A DNA stretch of 64,000 bases from Brucella daejeonensis (GTDB lineage Bacteria; Pseudomonadota; Alphaproteobacteria; Rhizobiales; Rhizobiaceae), in NCBI RefSeq assembly GCF_014199265.1, contig NZ_JACIJG010000005.1, forward strand, positions 124,001 to 188,000, written 5' to 3'. The position numbers and the translations under genes are program-made. This document shows, one piece after another, positions 1 to 8,674 of the stretch; the first letter of the stretch is position 1; the number at the start of each line of letters is the position of its first letter. The notes under the pieces are model-generated. The model ran no database searches, was not told the DNA's origin, and saw nothing but the letters and a program-made list of their open reading frames with translations.

Positions 1-622
1 TCCGCATGGAAGGTTCCGGCGGATAGATATAGGTGTTGCGAACCATGAACTCCTTTAAAATGTCGTTCTGGATCGTGCCGGAAAGCAATTCGCGCGAAAC
101 GCCCTGTTCTTCGCCGGCGACGATGAAATTGGCGAGGATCGGGATCACCGCGCCGTTCATGGTCATGGAGACGGAGACTTTTTCCAGCGGAATGCCGTCG
201 AAGAGGATTTTCATGTCTTCGACGGAGTCGATTGCTACGCCTGCCTTGCCGACATCGCCCACCACGCGCGGATGGTCGCTGTCATAGCCGCGATGTGTGG
301 CCAGATCGAAGGCGACCGACACACCCTGCTGACCGGCAGCAAGCGCCTTGCGATAGAAGGCATTAGATTCCTCTGCCGTCGAGAAACCGGCATATTGGCG
401 GATGGTCCAGGGGCGTCCCGCATACATGGTTGCACGTGGGCCGCGCAGGAACGGCTCGAATCCGGGTAGCGTGTCCAGATGGCCGATGCCTGCTACGTCT
501 TCCGCCGTGTAAAGCGGCTTGACGTCGATGCCTTCCGGCGTGTGCCAGGTGAGGCTGCCGGTCGGGCGCTTCAGTTCCTTTTCTGCCAACGCCTCCCAGT
601 CTGCACGGGTTTTCTGCGTCAT
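1..622 (-). CDS. mutA: Methylmalonyl-CoA mutase, N-terminal part (runs off left edge)
   Basis: Cobalamin-dependent isomerase that converts methylmalonyl-CoA to succinyl-CoA, the last step of propionyl-CoA assimilation. Only the first 207 codons are present; the frame is open to base 1, so the 3' end lies outside. The readable N-terminus shows the family's TIM-barrel start, including [15 protein letters not shown] (about residues 65-80), [17 protein letters not shown] and [15 protein letters not shown]. The ATG at 622 has GGAGAA six bases upstream. It follows pccB and pccA on the same strand, so the three genes encode the whole route from propionyl-CoA to succinyl-CoA. A 141-base spacer with a palindromic repeat separates it from pccA. 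The gene is also called scpA or bhbA in relatives. Confidence 0.95.
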   Translation of the reverse strand, partial: MTQKTRADWEALAEKELKRPTGSLTWHTPEGIDVKPLYTAEDVAGIGHLDTLPGFEPFLRGPRATMYAGRPWTIRQYAGFSTAEESNAFYRKALAAGQQGVSVAFDLATHRGYDSDHPRVVGDVGKAGVAIDSVEDMKILFDGIPLEKVSVSMTMNGAVIPILANFIVAGEEQGVSRELLSGTIQNDILKEFMVRNTYIYPPEPSMR

Positions 623-646
623 CGGCTATTCTCCATATGATTGGCT

Positions 647-757
647 CCATCCTCGTCCTTCGAGACGCCATCTTCGATGGCTCCTCAGGATGAGGATGGG
701 AGGACATCACACCCTCACCCTGAGGAGGCGCGAAGCGCCGTCTCGAAGGGCGAGGGC
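647..757. repeat. Palindromic repeat in the pccA-mutase spacer
   Basis: Two hairpin-forming units. The first, 647-699, pairs CCATCCTCGTCCT with the reverse complement in CTCAGGATGAGGATGG. The second, about 713-756, pairs CCCTCACCCT with AGGGCGAGGG around GGCGCGAAGCGCC. Units of this kind (CCTGAGGAG...CTCGAAGG) are scattered through many Hyphomicrobiales genomes. Here they lie inside an apparent operon, where they could stabilise the upstream message or reduce expression of the mutase; that effect is inferred. Confidence 0.75.
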
Positions 758-763
758 GAAGGA

Positions 764-2767
764 TTACTCGAATTCCATGATCAGTTCATCGACCGCGAGG
801 CTTGCTCCTGCTTCGACGGCGATGCGCTGGACAGTGGCGCGGCGCTCGGCGCGCAGCACGTTTTCCATCTTCATGGCTTCGACTGTGGCGAGCGGCTGAC
901 CGGCTTCCACAGTAGCGCCTTCCTCGACCAGAATCGAGGTGATGACGCCCGGCATCGGGCAGAGCAGCATCTTCGACGTATCGGGCGGCAGTTTGACGGG
1001 CATGAGTTTCGCCAGTTCCGCCACATGCGGTCGACGCACATGAGCAGTCACATCCATGCCGCGCCAGCGCAGGCGCCAGCCGCTGCCGGAGCGTGAAACC
1101 TTGACGGCGATCGGCTTGCCGCTGACGGTGAAGGAACCAAGATGGCTGCCCGGATGCCAGTCGCTTGCAATCGGCAGGCTGCCTCCATCGGCAAAGTTAA
1201 CCGTCGTGCCGCCTTCACCTTCGCCGACCCGCACCGGCAGAGCATAGCCGCCGAGCGTTACCACCCAGTCGGTGGCCGCGGACTGTTCCTGTTTGGACAG
1301 CCTGCCGGAAATCTGGGCATTGCGTTTGGCGACGACGATATTGATCTGTGTGGCAACCGCTGTCAGCACCCGCGCATCGTCTTCGCTGACCGTGACGCCT
1401 GAGAAGCCATCGGGATATTCTTCCGCGATAAAGGCTGTCGTCAGCGCGCCTTCACGGAAGCGCGGGTGATCCATGACGGCGGAAAGGAAAGGCAGGTTGT
1501 GGCCGATGCCTTCCACCTCGAAAGCGTCGAGCGCATTGCCCATGGCATCGACGGCTGCCTTGCGATCCGGGCCCCATGAGCAGAGCTTGGCGATCATCGG
1601 GTCGTAATACATCGAGATTTCGCCACCCTCGAACACACCGGTGTCGTTGCGGATCACCGTGCCGTCGCCGTTGCGGCCTTCAACCGGCGGGCGATAGCGC
1701 GTCAGCCTGCCAATGGAGGGCAGGAAGTTGCGATAGGGATCTTCCGCATAGAGACGGCTTTCCATCGCCCAGCCGTTGAGTTTTACATCGGCCTGTGTGA
1801 AACGCAGTTTTTCACCTGCGGCGACGCGGATCATTTCTTCCACAAGGTCGATGCCGGTGATGAGTTCCGTTACCGGATGCTCCACCTGCAAGCGGGTGTT
1901 CATTTCGAGGAAGTAGAAATTGCGATCGCCATCGACGATGAATTCCACCGTGCCGGCGGAGTAATAGCCGACGGCCTTGGCCAGCGCCACGGCCTGTTCG
2001 CCCATGGCTTTACGCGTTGCTTCGTCAAGGAAGGGCGAGGGCGCTTCCTCGATGACCTTCTGGTTGCGGCGCTGGATCGAGCATTCGCGTTCGCCCAGAT
2101 AGATCACGTTGCCTTGGCTGTCGCCCAGAACCTGAATTTCGATATGGCGCGGCTGGGTGACAAATTTTTCGATGAAAATGCGGTCGTCGCCGAAGGAGGA
2201 TTTTGCCTCATTGCGCGATAGCTGAAAGCCTTCGCGGGCCTCCGCATCGTTCCACGCGATGCGCATACCCTTGCCGCCGCCGCCAGCCGATGCCTTGATC
2301 ATCACCGGATAGCCGATGGAACCGGCAATGTTGACCGCTTCTTCGGCATCTTCGATCAGCCCCATATGACCGGGAACCGTGGAAACGCCTGCTTCCGCTG
2401 CCAGCTTCTTGGAGGTGATCTTGTCGCCCATGGCGTCGATGGCATTTACCGGCGGGCCGATAAAGGTGACATTGGCGGCTTTCAGAGCTTCGGCAAAGCG
2501 CGGATTTTCCGACAGGAAGCCATAGCCCGGATGCACGGCATCCGCGCCCGTTTCCTTGATGGCAGCGAGGATCTTGTCAATGACGATATAGGACTGGTTC
2601 GACGGTGCCGGGCCGATATGCACGGTCTCGTCGGCCATCTTGACGTGCAATGCGTTGCGGTCTGCGTCGGAATAGACGGCGACCGTGGCGATGCCCATTT
2701 TCTTTGCCGTCTTGATGACCCGGCACGCGATTTCGCCGCGATTGGCAATGAGGATTTTCTTGATCAT
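764..2767 (-). CDS. pccA: Propionyl-CoA carboxylase alpha subunit (biotin carboxylase + biotin carrier)
   Basis: ATP-dependent carboxylation of the enzyme-bound biotin used to turn propionyl-CoA into D-methylmalonyl-CoA. The 667-residue protein has a biotin carboxylase N-domain beginning MIKKILIANRGEIACRV, an ATP-grasp core with SAGGGGKGMR, and a C-terminal biotinyl domain with the EAMKMEN motif, the biotinylated lysine being about residue 633. The start at 2767 was chosen because the conserved family start MIKKILIANRGE begins there; the open frame extends upstream into pccB but that part resembles nothing. The stop is 141 bases before the mutase start, and the start is 22 bases after the pccB stop, so co-transcription is likely. 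The full length excludes a bare AccC. Confidence 0.96.
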   Translation of the reverse strand: MIKKILIANRGEIACRVIKTAKKMGIATVAVYSDADRNALHVKMADETVHIGPAPSNQSYIVIDKILAAIKETGADAVHPGYGFLSENPRFAEALKAANVTFIGPPVNAIDAMGDKITSKKLAAEAGVSTVPGHMGLIEDAEEAVNIAGSIGYPVMIKASAGGGGKGMRIAWNDAEAREGFQLSRNEAKSSFGDDRIFIEKFVTQPRHIEIQVLGDSQGNVIYLGERECSIQRRNQKVIEEAPSPFLDEATRKAMGEQAVALAKAVGYYSAGTVEFIVDGDRNFYFLEMNTRLQVEHPVTELITGIDLVEEMIRVAAGEKLRFTQADVKLNGWAMESRLYAEDPYRNFLPSIGRLTRYRPPVEGRNGDGTVIRNDTGVFEGGEISMYYDPMIAKLCSWGPDRKAAVDAMGNALDAFEVEGIGHNLPFLSAVMDHPRFREGALTTAFIAEEYPDGFSGVTVSEDDARVLTAVATQINIVVAKRNAQISGRLSKQEQSAATDWVVTLGGYALPVRVGEGEGGTTVNFADGGSLPIASDWHPGSHLGSFTVSGKPIAVKVSRSGSGWRLRWRGMDVTAHVRRPHVAELAKLMPVKLPPDTSKMLLCPMPGVITSILVEEGATVEAGQPLATVEAMKMENVLRAERRATVQRIAVEAGASLAVDELIMEFE

Positions 2768-2789
2768 TTTTATCGTACCCGTAGCAATC

Positions 2790-4322
2790 TCACAGCGGAA
2801 TGGTGTCGTGCTTTTTCCATGGCGCGCTCTGCTGCTTGTTGCGCAGTGCGGCGAAGGCGCGAGCAATGCGGCGACGCGAGGAATGCGGCATGATGACTTC
2901 ATCGATGAAGCCGCGTTCCGCCGCCACGAACGGATTGGCAAAGCGCTCTTCATATTCCTTTGTGCGGGTGGCGATCTTTTCCTTGTCGCCAAGTTCCGAG
3001 CGATAGAGGATTTCGGTGGCGCCCTTGGCGCCCATGACCGCGATTTCGGCGGTCGGCCACGCATAGTTGATGTCGGCGCCGATATGTTTGGACGCCATCA
3101 CGTCATAAGCACCGCCATAGGCCTTGCGCGTGATGAGGGTCACCATCGGAACGGTCGCCTGGCTATAGGCAAACAACAATTTCGCGCCGTGCTTGATCAC
3201 GCCGCCATATTCCTGTGCCGTGCCCGGCAGGAAACCCGGAACGTCGACCAGTGTCAGGATCGGAATGTTGAAGGCGTCGCAAAAACGCACGAAGCGCGCA
3301 GCCTTGCGTGAAGCATCAATATCAAGACATCCGGCCAGCACTATCGGCTGGTTGGCGACCACGCCGATGGTCTGGCCGTCCATGCGGATGAAGCCAGTGA
3401 CGATATTCTTGGCGAAAGCCTCCTGAATTTCGAAGAAATCGCCTTCATCTGCAAGCGCGAGGATCAATTCCTTCATGTCATAGGGCTTGGTGGCGCTATC
3501 GGGGATCAGCGTGTCAAGCCGCATTTCGAGGCGGGTCGGGTCATCGAAGACAGGCCGTACGGGCGGCTTCTCCCGATTATTGAGCGGCAGGAAGTCGAAC
3601 AGGATGCGCACCTGTTCCAGCGTCTCGATGTCATTCTCGTAGGCACCGTCGGCAACTGACGATTTTCTGGTGTGGGTAGAAGCTCCGCCAAGCTCTTCCG
3701 CCGTAACGATCTCGTTGGTGACGGTTTTCACGACATCGGGGCCGGTGACGAACATGTAGGAACTGTCGCGGACCATGAAGATGAAGTCTGTCATGGCCGG
3801 GGAATAGACCGCGCCGCCGGCGCAGGGCCCCATGATGACGGAAATCTGCGGCACGACGCCAGAGGCGTCGACGTTGCGCTTGAACACATCCGCATAACCG
3901 GCAAGCGAGGCCACGCCTTCTTGAATGCGTGCGCCGCCGGAATCATTGAGCCCGATAACCGGCGCCCCGTTCTTCACGGCCATGTCCATGATCTTGCAGA
4001 TTTTCTGTGCATGGGTCTCGGACAGCGAACCGCCCAGAACGGTGAAATCCTGGCTGAACACATAGACCTGACGGCCATTGATAGTGCCCCAGCCCGTCAC
4101 TACACCGTCACCGGCTACTTTCTGCTTTTCCATGCCGAAATCGGTGCAGCGATGGGTGATATACATATCGAACTCTTCGAACGATCCCTCGTCGAGAAGC
4201 ACTTCGATTCTTTCGCGGGCGGTGAGCTTGCCTTTGCCGTGCTGCGCATCGATGCGCTTCTGGCCGCCGCCGAGACGGGCCTCCGCGCGACGTGCTTCAA
4301 GCTGTTCGATAAGTTCCTGCAT
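2790..4322 (-). CDS. pccB: Propionyl-CoA carboxylase beta subunit (carboxyltransferase)
   Basis: Transfers the carboxyl group from biotin to propionyl-CoA. The 510-residue protein has both crotonase-fold halves of an acyl-CoA carboxyltransferase: an N-half with SGGARIQEG and [16 protein letters not shown], and a C-half with DVPGFLPG and [11 protein letters not shown]. This size and the PccA partner downstream fit PccB rather than acetyl-CoA AccD. It is the first gene of the operon. The 153 bases before it hold a pair of TTTGCAAA sites shared with the divergent PccR-type regulator, so propionyl-CoA responsive control is likely. Confidence 0.96.
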   Translation of the reverse strand: MQELIEQLEARRAEARLGGGQKRIDAQHGKGKLTARERIEVLLDEGSFEEFDMYITHRCTDFGMEKQKVAGDGVVTGWGTINGRQVYVFSQDFTVLGGSLSETHAQKICKIMDMAVKNGAPVIGLNDSGGARIQEGVASLAGYADVFKRNVDASGVVPQISVIMGPCAGGAVYSPAMTDFIFMVRDSSYMFVTGPDVVKTVTNEIVTAEELGGASTHTRKSSVADGAYENDIETLEQVRILFDFLPLNNREKPPVRPVFDDPTRLEMRLDTLIPDSATKPYDMKELILALADEGDFFEIQEAFAKNIVTGFIRMDGQTIGVVANQPIVLAGCLDIDASRKAARFVRFCDAFNIPILTLVDVPGFLPGTAQEYGGVIKHGAKLLFAYSQATVPMVTLITRKAYGGAYDVMASKHIGADINYAWPTAEIAVMGAKGATEILYRSELGDKEKIATRTKEYEERFANPFVAAERGFIDEVIMPHSSRRRIARAFAALRNKQQSAPWKKHDTIPL

Positions 4323-4430
4323 TCGCTATGACCTTGGAAAGCTATGAAATTGCGAGATATTGTCTGAATGCTTAGAGCCAGTATGCCGCATTCTGAAAGC
4401 TTGAAAAGGTGCGGTTGTGTAATTTATAAA

Positions 4431-4460
4431 TTTGCAAATCGCGAATTGCGAATTTGCAAA
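4431..4460. promoter_or_regulatory. Paired TTTGCAAA palindromes, candidate PccR operator
   Basis: Two perfect 8-base palindromes TTTGCAAA at 4431-4438 and 4453-4460, centres 22 bases apart (about two helical turns), with a GCGAATTGCG half-site between. They lie in the divergent pccB/pccR spacer, the second ending 15 bases before the regulator's start. Recalled from published work on Rhodobacter PccR: related regulators use TTTGCAAA repeats. The assignment here is inferred from motif and position. Confidence 0.75.
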
Positions 4461-4475
4461 ACACGGCACATCATC

Positions 4476-5888
4476 ATGGCACCTAAGAAGCTCTATGTAG
4501 GCAGGAAGATTCGCGATATTCGCGAGCAGCATAAGGCGACCCAGTCCGGTTTCGCTGAACGTCTCGGAATTTCAACGAGTTACCTCAATCAGATCGAAAA
4601 CAATCAGCGTCCGGTTTCTGCCGCTGTTCTGTTGGCGCTTGCCGAGAATTATCAGATCGATATAGGCGCCATTTCCCTTGGTGACGATGACCGGCTGCTT
4701 TCAGCTTTTTCAGAAGCCCTGGCTGATCCGGTCTTCGATAATTACAAGCCAAACCTGCAAGAGCTAAAGCTTGTGGCGCAGAATGCCCCCGGTCTCGCCC
4801 ATGCGCTGATTGCCTGTCATCAGGCTTATCGGCGCAACAGCGAGCAGCTTGCAAGCCTCGACAGCCAACTCGGTCGTGCGCCATCAGTCGCGGAGCCGGC
4901 CCCCTATGAAGAAGTCCGTGACTTCTTTCACTTTATCGATAATTATGTGCATGAACTTGATATTGCAGCGGAAAAGCTGGCCAATGAGTTGGAAATCCCG
5001 TCACGGGACATCAGTCTGGCACTGCCGCAATATATGGAAGAGCGCTACCGCGTCCATGTTGCCCGAGCCAACCCGGATGAAGCGATTTTACGCCGCTTCG
5101 ATCCGGTTGCACGGGTGCTTTATCTCAATCCCTATTCGCCCGCTTCGACACGCAATTTCCAGATCGCATTCCAGATTGCGGAACTGGAAATGGAAGAGCT
5201 TGTGACGACAATCGCGCGACGCGCGGATTTTCGCTCGGCTGAGGCCGTGGAGATCTGCAAAATCGGATTGCGGAATTATTTCGCCGGTGCGCTGGTCTTG
5301 CCTTATCAGACATTTCTTTCAGCGGCGAAGGAGCTGCGCCACGATCTGGAACTGCTGGCCTCGCGTTTTAGCGCAAGCCTGGAGCAGGTTGCGCATCGCC
5401 TGAGCACATTGCAACGCTCCGGCCAGCGCGGCGTGCCGGTGTTTTTTGCTCGTATCGACAGGGCGGGGAACATTACCAAGCGCCACAGTGCCGCCAAGCT
5501 GCAATTTGCGCGCTACGGCGCGGCCTGTCCGCTCTGGAATGTGCACCAAGCATTCGAGACGCCGGGACGCATCATCCGCCAGCTTGCGGAAACGCCGGAT
5601 GGCGCGCGCTATCTCTGCGTCGCGACAGAACTTACCAAGAGCGAGGGCGGTTTCCATGCTCCGCAGCGCCGTTATGCAATCGCGCTTGGATGTGAAGTCG
5701 CCTATGCGGGGGATTTCGTCTATGCGGATGGGCTGGATATCACCATGCGTTCGGCATTCGATCCGATTGGTGTTTCCTGCCGTATCTGCGATCGGGCCGA
5801 GTGCGTCCAGCGTGCCGTGCCGCCGCTGAAAAGCAGGCTGGCGGTCGATCACGACCGCCGTGGAATTCTGCCCTACAGGCTCTTGTAG
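4476..5888 (+). CDS. pccR: PccR/ScfR-type short-chain acyl-CoA responsive regulator
   Basis: Transcription factor of the XRE type, 470 residues. An N-terminal helix-turn-helix (about residues 8-65, with RKIRDIREQHKATQ and STSYLNQIENNQRP) is followed by a degenerate IrrE/ImmA-like region (around FQIAFQIAELEMEE, without the zinc-binding HExxH) and a C-terminal DUF2083-type domain ending in the Cys pair of CRICDRAEC. This is the layout of the ScfR family, whose members activate propionate, acetate or glyoxylate-bypass genes on sensing short-chain acyl-CoA. Divergence from pccBA-mutase makes it the probable activator of that operon. The start at 4476 (MAPKKLYVGRK) was preferred over an upstream in-frame start, which would run through the operator. 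Confidence 0.88.
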   Translation: MAPKKLYVGRKIRDIREQHKATQSGFAERLGISTSYLNQIENNQRPVSAAVLLALAENYQIDIGAISLGDDDRLLSAFSEALADPVFDNYKPNLQELKLVAQNAPGLAHALIACHQAYRRNSEQLASLDSQLGRAPSVAEPAPYEEVRDFFHFIDNYVHELDIAAEKLANELEIPSRDISLALPQYMEERYRVHVARANPDEAILRRFDPVARVLYLNPYSPASTRNFQIAFQIAELEMEELVTTIARRADFRSAEAVEICKIGLRNYFAGALVLPYQTFLSAAKELRHDLELLASRFSASLEQVAHRLSTLQRSGQRGVPVFFARIDRAGNITKRHSAAKLQFARYGAACPLWNVHQAFETPGRIIRQLAETPDGARYLCVATELTKSEGGFHAPQRRYAIALGCEVAYAGDFVYADGLDITMRSAFDPIGVSCRICDRAECVQRAVPPLKSRLAVDHDRRGILPYRLL

Positions 5889-5891
5889 AGG

Positions 5892-6434
5892 TCAAAAGCC
5901 TGCATGTTCCTTGAGGAACTCGGATTCCTCATGGGTGGTATCGCGTCCCAGTATCGTGTTGCGGTGGGGAAAACGGCCAAAACGTTCGATGATGTCGTGA
6001 TGCTGGCGGGCATAGCCCAGCGAATATTCGTCGCCCAGTTTTTCATAGAGGTCGATACAGCGCTTCTGATCGCCGAGATGTTCGCTGTGCATGAAGGGCA
6101 GATAGAAGAACTGGCGCTGTTCTGCCGATAATTGCCGGTCGAAATCGTGGTCGAGCGCTTGTGCCGCGACATCGCGGGCAAGCCCGTCGCTTTCAAAGGA
6201 ACGCGGGGAACCGCGGAACATATTGCGCGGAAACTGGTCGAACAGGATGGTGAGCGCGAGCGCACTTTCCGGCTGCTGTTTCCATTGTTCCATCCTGTCT
6301 GCGCGCGCGTCTTCGTAGGCAGCCGTGAATTTTTCGCAGATTTCCGCGTCTATTTCGTCGCTCTTGCTGAACCAGTTCTCGCGCATCCTGGTGGAAAACC
6401 AGAAATCGAGAACGTCCTTCGGTTCGATAGCCAT
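5892..6434 (-). CDS. DUF924 family protein
   Basis: A protein of 180 residues matching the DUF924 family, all-helical TPR-like proteins of unknown biochemical role found across Proteobacteria. Recognisable features are the start PKDVLDFWFSTRMRENWF, the central LTILFDQFPRNMFRG and the tail FGRFPHRNTILGRDTTHEE, both hallmarks of the family. Two adjacent ATG codons (6437 and 6434) follow AAGGAGG; the second gives better spacing. It converges with the PccR-type gene with only three bases between the stops, so the two transcripts may overlap. Function not known. Confidence 0.85.
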   Translation of the reverse strand: MAIEPKDVLDFWFSTRMRENWFSKSDEIDAEICEKFTAAYEDARADRMEQWKQQPESALALTILFDQFPRNMFRGSPRSFESDGLARDVAAQALDHDFDRQLSAEQRQFFYLPFMHSEHLGDQKRCIDLYEKLGDEYSLGYARQHHDIIERFGRFPHRNTILGRDTTHEESEFLKEHAGF

Positions 6435-6515
6435 CATCGGCCTCCTTTTCCGGTTTCTGTCGTTGGGCGCGTCGCGGTCTGATCGGATCAGATCGGCGCG
6501 TCTCAGTTTGTTCTA

Positions 6516-6560
6516 ATGCGCATCTTGTCCGAAAACCGTGCCACGCTTTCGGGATGCGCT
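6516..6560. repeat. RIME-like palindromic element
   Basis: GCGCATCTTGTCCGAAA pairs with TTTCGGGATGCGC, spaced by an AACCGTGCCACGC core. Elements of this form (GCGCATC...GAAAACCGGTT...TTTTCGGGATGCGC) are dispersed in Rhizobium, Agrobacterium and Brucella genomes. It lies between the DUF924 start and the small lipoprotein stop. A second copy of the same family is at 26692-26730. Confidence 0.7.
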
Positions 6561-6737
6561 TTATTGCGCATTTTGCGTCGTACCGTCCGCAGGCGACGGG
6601 CAGGGCGGTTCGCCCTTGAGGTTACGCGACATGCAGGCGAATCGGTCAAAGCCCTTGCCTGCATCCATTGCCGCCTTACCGGCGCCGCCGCACCCGGAAA
6701 GAACAGCCAGCGATACGAGAATGACAAGCTTTTTCAT
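6561..6737 (-). CDS. Small lipoprotein, 58 residues, unknown function
   Basis: A short gene starting MKKLVILVSLAVLSGCGG, a textbook lipoprotein signal with lipobox LSGC and acylated Cys16. The mature part is about 43 residues, with two further cysteines (DRFACMSRN and GEPPCPSP) that could form a disulphide in the periplasm. A strong ribosome site, GGAAGGAAT, lies just before the ATG at 6737. It is 91 bases downstream of queF on the same strand and may be read with it. I do not recognise a characterised family; export and lipidation are well supported, function is not. Confidence 0.75.
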   Translation of the reverse strand: MKKLVILVSLAVLSGCGGAGKAAMDAGKGFDRFACMSRNLKGEPPCPSPADGTTQNAQ

Positions 6738-6828
6738 TGGTATTCCTTCCGAAGCGGACCGCCGCCATTCAAGTGGTGGGAACTTCAAATCTACCACACC
6801 AGAGGCGGCAATTAGATTGCGGCGCACC

Positions 6829-7296
6829 TTAGCCACGACCCCGATAGCTGGGCACATTCTGTTCAGGTATCCAGACATTCTGCGGTGCGGCTCCGGTCTG
6901 GTAAAATACATCGATGGGGATGCCGCCGCGCGGATACCAGTAGCCGCCGATACGAAGCCATTCCGGCTCCAGCAGATCGATGAGACGTTTGCCAATCGTG
7001 ACCGTGCAATCTTCATGAAAAGCACCGTGATTGCGGAACGAAAACAGGAAAAGTTTAAGTGACTTGCTTTCAACCAGCCACTCGCCCGGCACATAGTCGA
7101 TCACCAGATGCGCGAAGTCGGGTTGTCCCGTCATCGGGCAAAGGGAGGTGAACTCCGGCGCGGTAAAGCGCACGCAATAAGGTGTATCGGCTTGAGGGTT
7201 TGCAACGCGTTCCAGAACAGCATCTTCCGGGCGCTGGGGGACAGATGTGCTGGAGCCAAGCTGCGTGAGATCGGAGTATATCGTCTTTTCAGACAT
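6829..7296 (-). CDS. queF: NADPH-dependent 7-cyano-7-deazaguanine reductase
   Basis: Reduces preQ0 to preQ1 in queuosine biosynthesis, a modification of the tRNA wobble base. The 155-residue protein is the single-domain (type I) QueF: nucleophile Cys53 in [11 protein letters not shown], Asp60, the QueF motif VESKSLKLF (residues 75-83) for NADPH binding, and GAFHED with His94. Length fits the short family, related to GTP cyclohydrolase I folds. The upstream 188-base spacer shows no recognisable preQ1 riboswitch. No other queuosine gene is in the window. Confidence 0.96.
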   Translation of the reverse strand: MSEKTIYSDLTQLGSSTSVPQRPEDAVLERVANPQADTPYCVRFTAPEFTSLCPMTGQPDFAHLVIDYVPGEWLVESKSLKLFLFSFRNHGAFHEDCTVTIGKRLIDLLEPEWLRIGGYWYPRGGIPIDVFYQTGAAPQNVWIPEQNVPSYRGRG

Positions 7297-7437
7297 TTGC
7301 GTGTCTTTCTAAAGCCACGGCACAGCTTTGCAGCGCATTTTGCGCTTATCCTTGTTTTGACCGGGTAGGCTGCGACCGGTGGCGGATTGCCAATGGGTGG
7401 AGGATTAACAGGCGCGGTAACATCCGTAAAGCCGCAA

Positions 7438-7461
7438 AACCCGCGCTGTGAGAGTGCGGGC
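7438..7461 (-). terminator. Probable terminator of the DUF883 gene
   Basis: On the minus strand, CCCGC and GCGGG arms enclose a nine-to-eleven base loop and are followed by TTTTG, 24 bases past the DUF883 stop. Short stem and short T run make it moderate. Confidence 0.5.
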
Positions 7462-7484
7462 CGTTGGTAGAAGAATTTGCGGAA

Positions 7485-7805
7485 TTAGCGGCGGTCCGAG
7501 GAAATTGCACAGCCGATAGCAATGCCGATCAGAATGCCGACGATGCCCGCGGTGCCAAAAAGCGTCGTGGCCGTCCCCGGATTTTCGCGAACCGTATCCG
7601 CGACGGCATGGCCGCGTTCGCGCATGGCCTGGGCAGCGCTACGCACACGCCCTGAAACATCGTCCATCGTATCCTCTGCGCGGTCTCGGAAGTCACCGGA
7701 ATGTGCGGCGAGCGACCTGGAAAGGCGCTTGAGTTCGGCGCGCATGTCGGCGATCTGCTTTTCGAGAGCCTGTTGAATGTCGTTCGTCATCTTTTCGTCG
7801 GCCAT
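7485..7805 (-). CDS. DUF883-type membrane-anchored protein (YqjD/ElaB-like)
   Basis: A 106-residue protein with an amphipathic helical N-part (EKQIADMRAELKRLSRSL, then a heptad-like stretch to about residue 75) and a C-terminal hydrophobic segment with glycine zipper pattern GTAGIVGILIGIAIG before the short tail SSDRR. This is the layout of DUF883/YqjD-ElaB proteins, inner-membrane anchored and in E. coli able to bind ribosomes in stationary phase. The start at 7805 (MADEKMTND) has GGAGA at good spacing; an earlier in-frame ATG at 7862 lacks one. Stationary-phase ribosome binding is a family idea, not shown here. Confidence 0.8.
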   Translation of the reverse strand: MADEKMTNDIQQALEKQIADMRAELKRLSRSLAAHSGDFRDRAEDTMDDVSGRVRSAAQAMRERGHAVADTVRENPGTATTLFGTAGIVGILIGIAIGCAISSDRR

Positions 7806-7933
7806 TTCCAGTCTCCGTTGAATTGATATCGGAGAAACGGCCAAACTCGAATTCGGTTCCATCGACAGATGGCGCGCATAGCTGAATATTGCGACGTTTT
7901 ATCAGCGGCGAATGACTATGGAGCCGATCTGTT

Positions 7934-8293
7934 TCAGCCGCCGGAGCAGCTTTTATCGCGGAAGGGGTAGATGCGGCTTAGTCCGTATCCAACCACGATG
8001 CCAAACATCGCCCCGATGGCTTTGAAAACAAAGTCCAGAAACTCGCCGTGACGACCCGGCGCGAGCCGCTGCATAAGCTCAAACGCACCCGCGCAGCCCA
8101 CGGTCAGCAATAGTACGGCCATCCAATGGCGAGGATAGGCGAGGGCGAACAAAGTGCCTACCATAAAAAATGCCGCGAACCGTTCAAGATCTACCGGCTC
8201 GCCTGTGATCGGTCGAAATTGTATCGGGCTGATCGTGACGGCCAGGATGGCGAGAAGCACCAGCCAGGCACAGGCGCGCAAAAATAATTTCAT
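7934..8293 (-). CDS. VanZ-like small membrane protein
   Basis: A 119-residue integral membrane protein with about four predicted transmembrane stretches (residues 5-22, 41-53, 57-72 and 90-106). The pattern AGAFELMQRLAPGRHGEFLDFVFKAIGAMFG, seen in pieces, is typical of VanZ-like proteins, in which a conserved E...Q...PGR...D motif lies between membrane helices. The best-known member affects teicoplanin resistance in Enterococcus, but alphaproteobacterial members are uncharacterised. It sits 15 bases downstream of the next gene on the same strand, so the two are probably one transcript. Confidence 0.8.
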   Translation of the reverse strand: MKLFLRACAWLVLLAILAVTISPIQFRPITGEPVDLERFAAFFMVGTLFALAYPRHWMAVLLLTVGCAGAFELMQRLAPGRHGEFLDFVFKAIGAMFGIVVGYGLSRIYPFRDKSCSGG

Positions 8294-8308
8294 GACGTAA
8301 CCGGTCTT

Positions 8309-8674
8309 CTACTCGTCTGTATAATCACCTGCCGGTTCATCCTTGTTGGGGTCGCCGCAGCGTTGATACATCCTGTCCGTTATGGAGGTTTTCAGTCCGT
8401 TGCCGAAGGGCAATTCGTAATGTGAAATCACATCGACCCCCATACACCATTTCACATCGTGAGGCGAGAGACCGTAATTCGTTTCGAGAAAGCCGAGGAC
8501 ATAGGTCACACCTTCATCGCATTGTTCGCTCTCACAGAAATTTCCGTCTCTCGCGAGTTGGCGAATCGAGTTCTCACCGATTTTGACCACAATCGGTTCG
8601 ATTGCAAAAGGAGCGCTCCCCGCTAGCGCGATGACGATAAGTCCGATCAAGGTAAATTTTATCGAGCGCCGCAT
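8309..8674 (-). CDS. Putative exported protein with four cysteines, unknown
   Basis: A 121-residue protein beginning MRRSIKFTLIGLIVIALAG, a signal peptide or membrane anchor, followed by a soluble domain with four cysteines: the spaced pair in GNFCESEQCDEG, then KWCMGVD and YQRCGDP. Two disulphides in the periplasm are plausible. The start at 8674 was chosen because the signal sequence begins there; the frame continues upstream but looks non-coding. It precedes the VanZ-like gene by 15 bases. I do not recognise the family. Confidence 0.6.
   Translation of the reverse strand: MRRSIKFTLIGLIVIALAGSAPFAIEPIVVKIGENSIRQLARDGNFCESEQCDEGVTYVLGFLETNYGLSPHDVKWCMGVDVISHYELPFGNGLKTSITDRMYQRCGDPNKDEPAGDYTDE

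Noticed and set aside
2768-3064. N-terminal extension of pccA
   Set aside because: The extra residues overlap pccB in another frame and the conserved start MIKKILIANRGE begins at 2767.
7297-7484. PreQ1 riboswitch before queF
   Set aside because: The spacer was searched by eye for the short pseudoknot aptamer; only the DUF883 terminator was seen.
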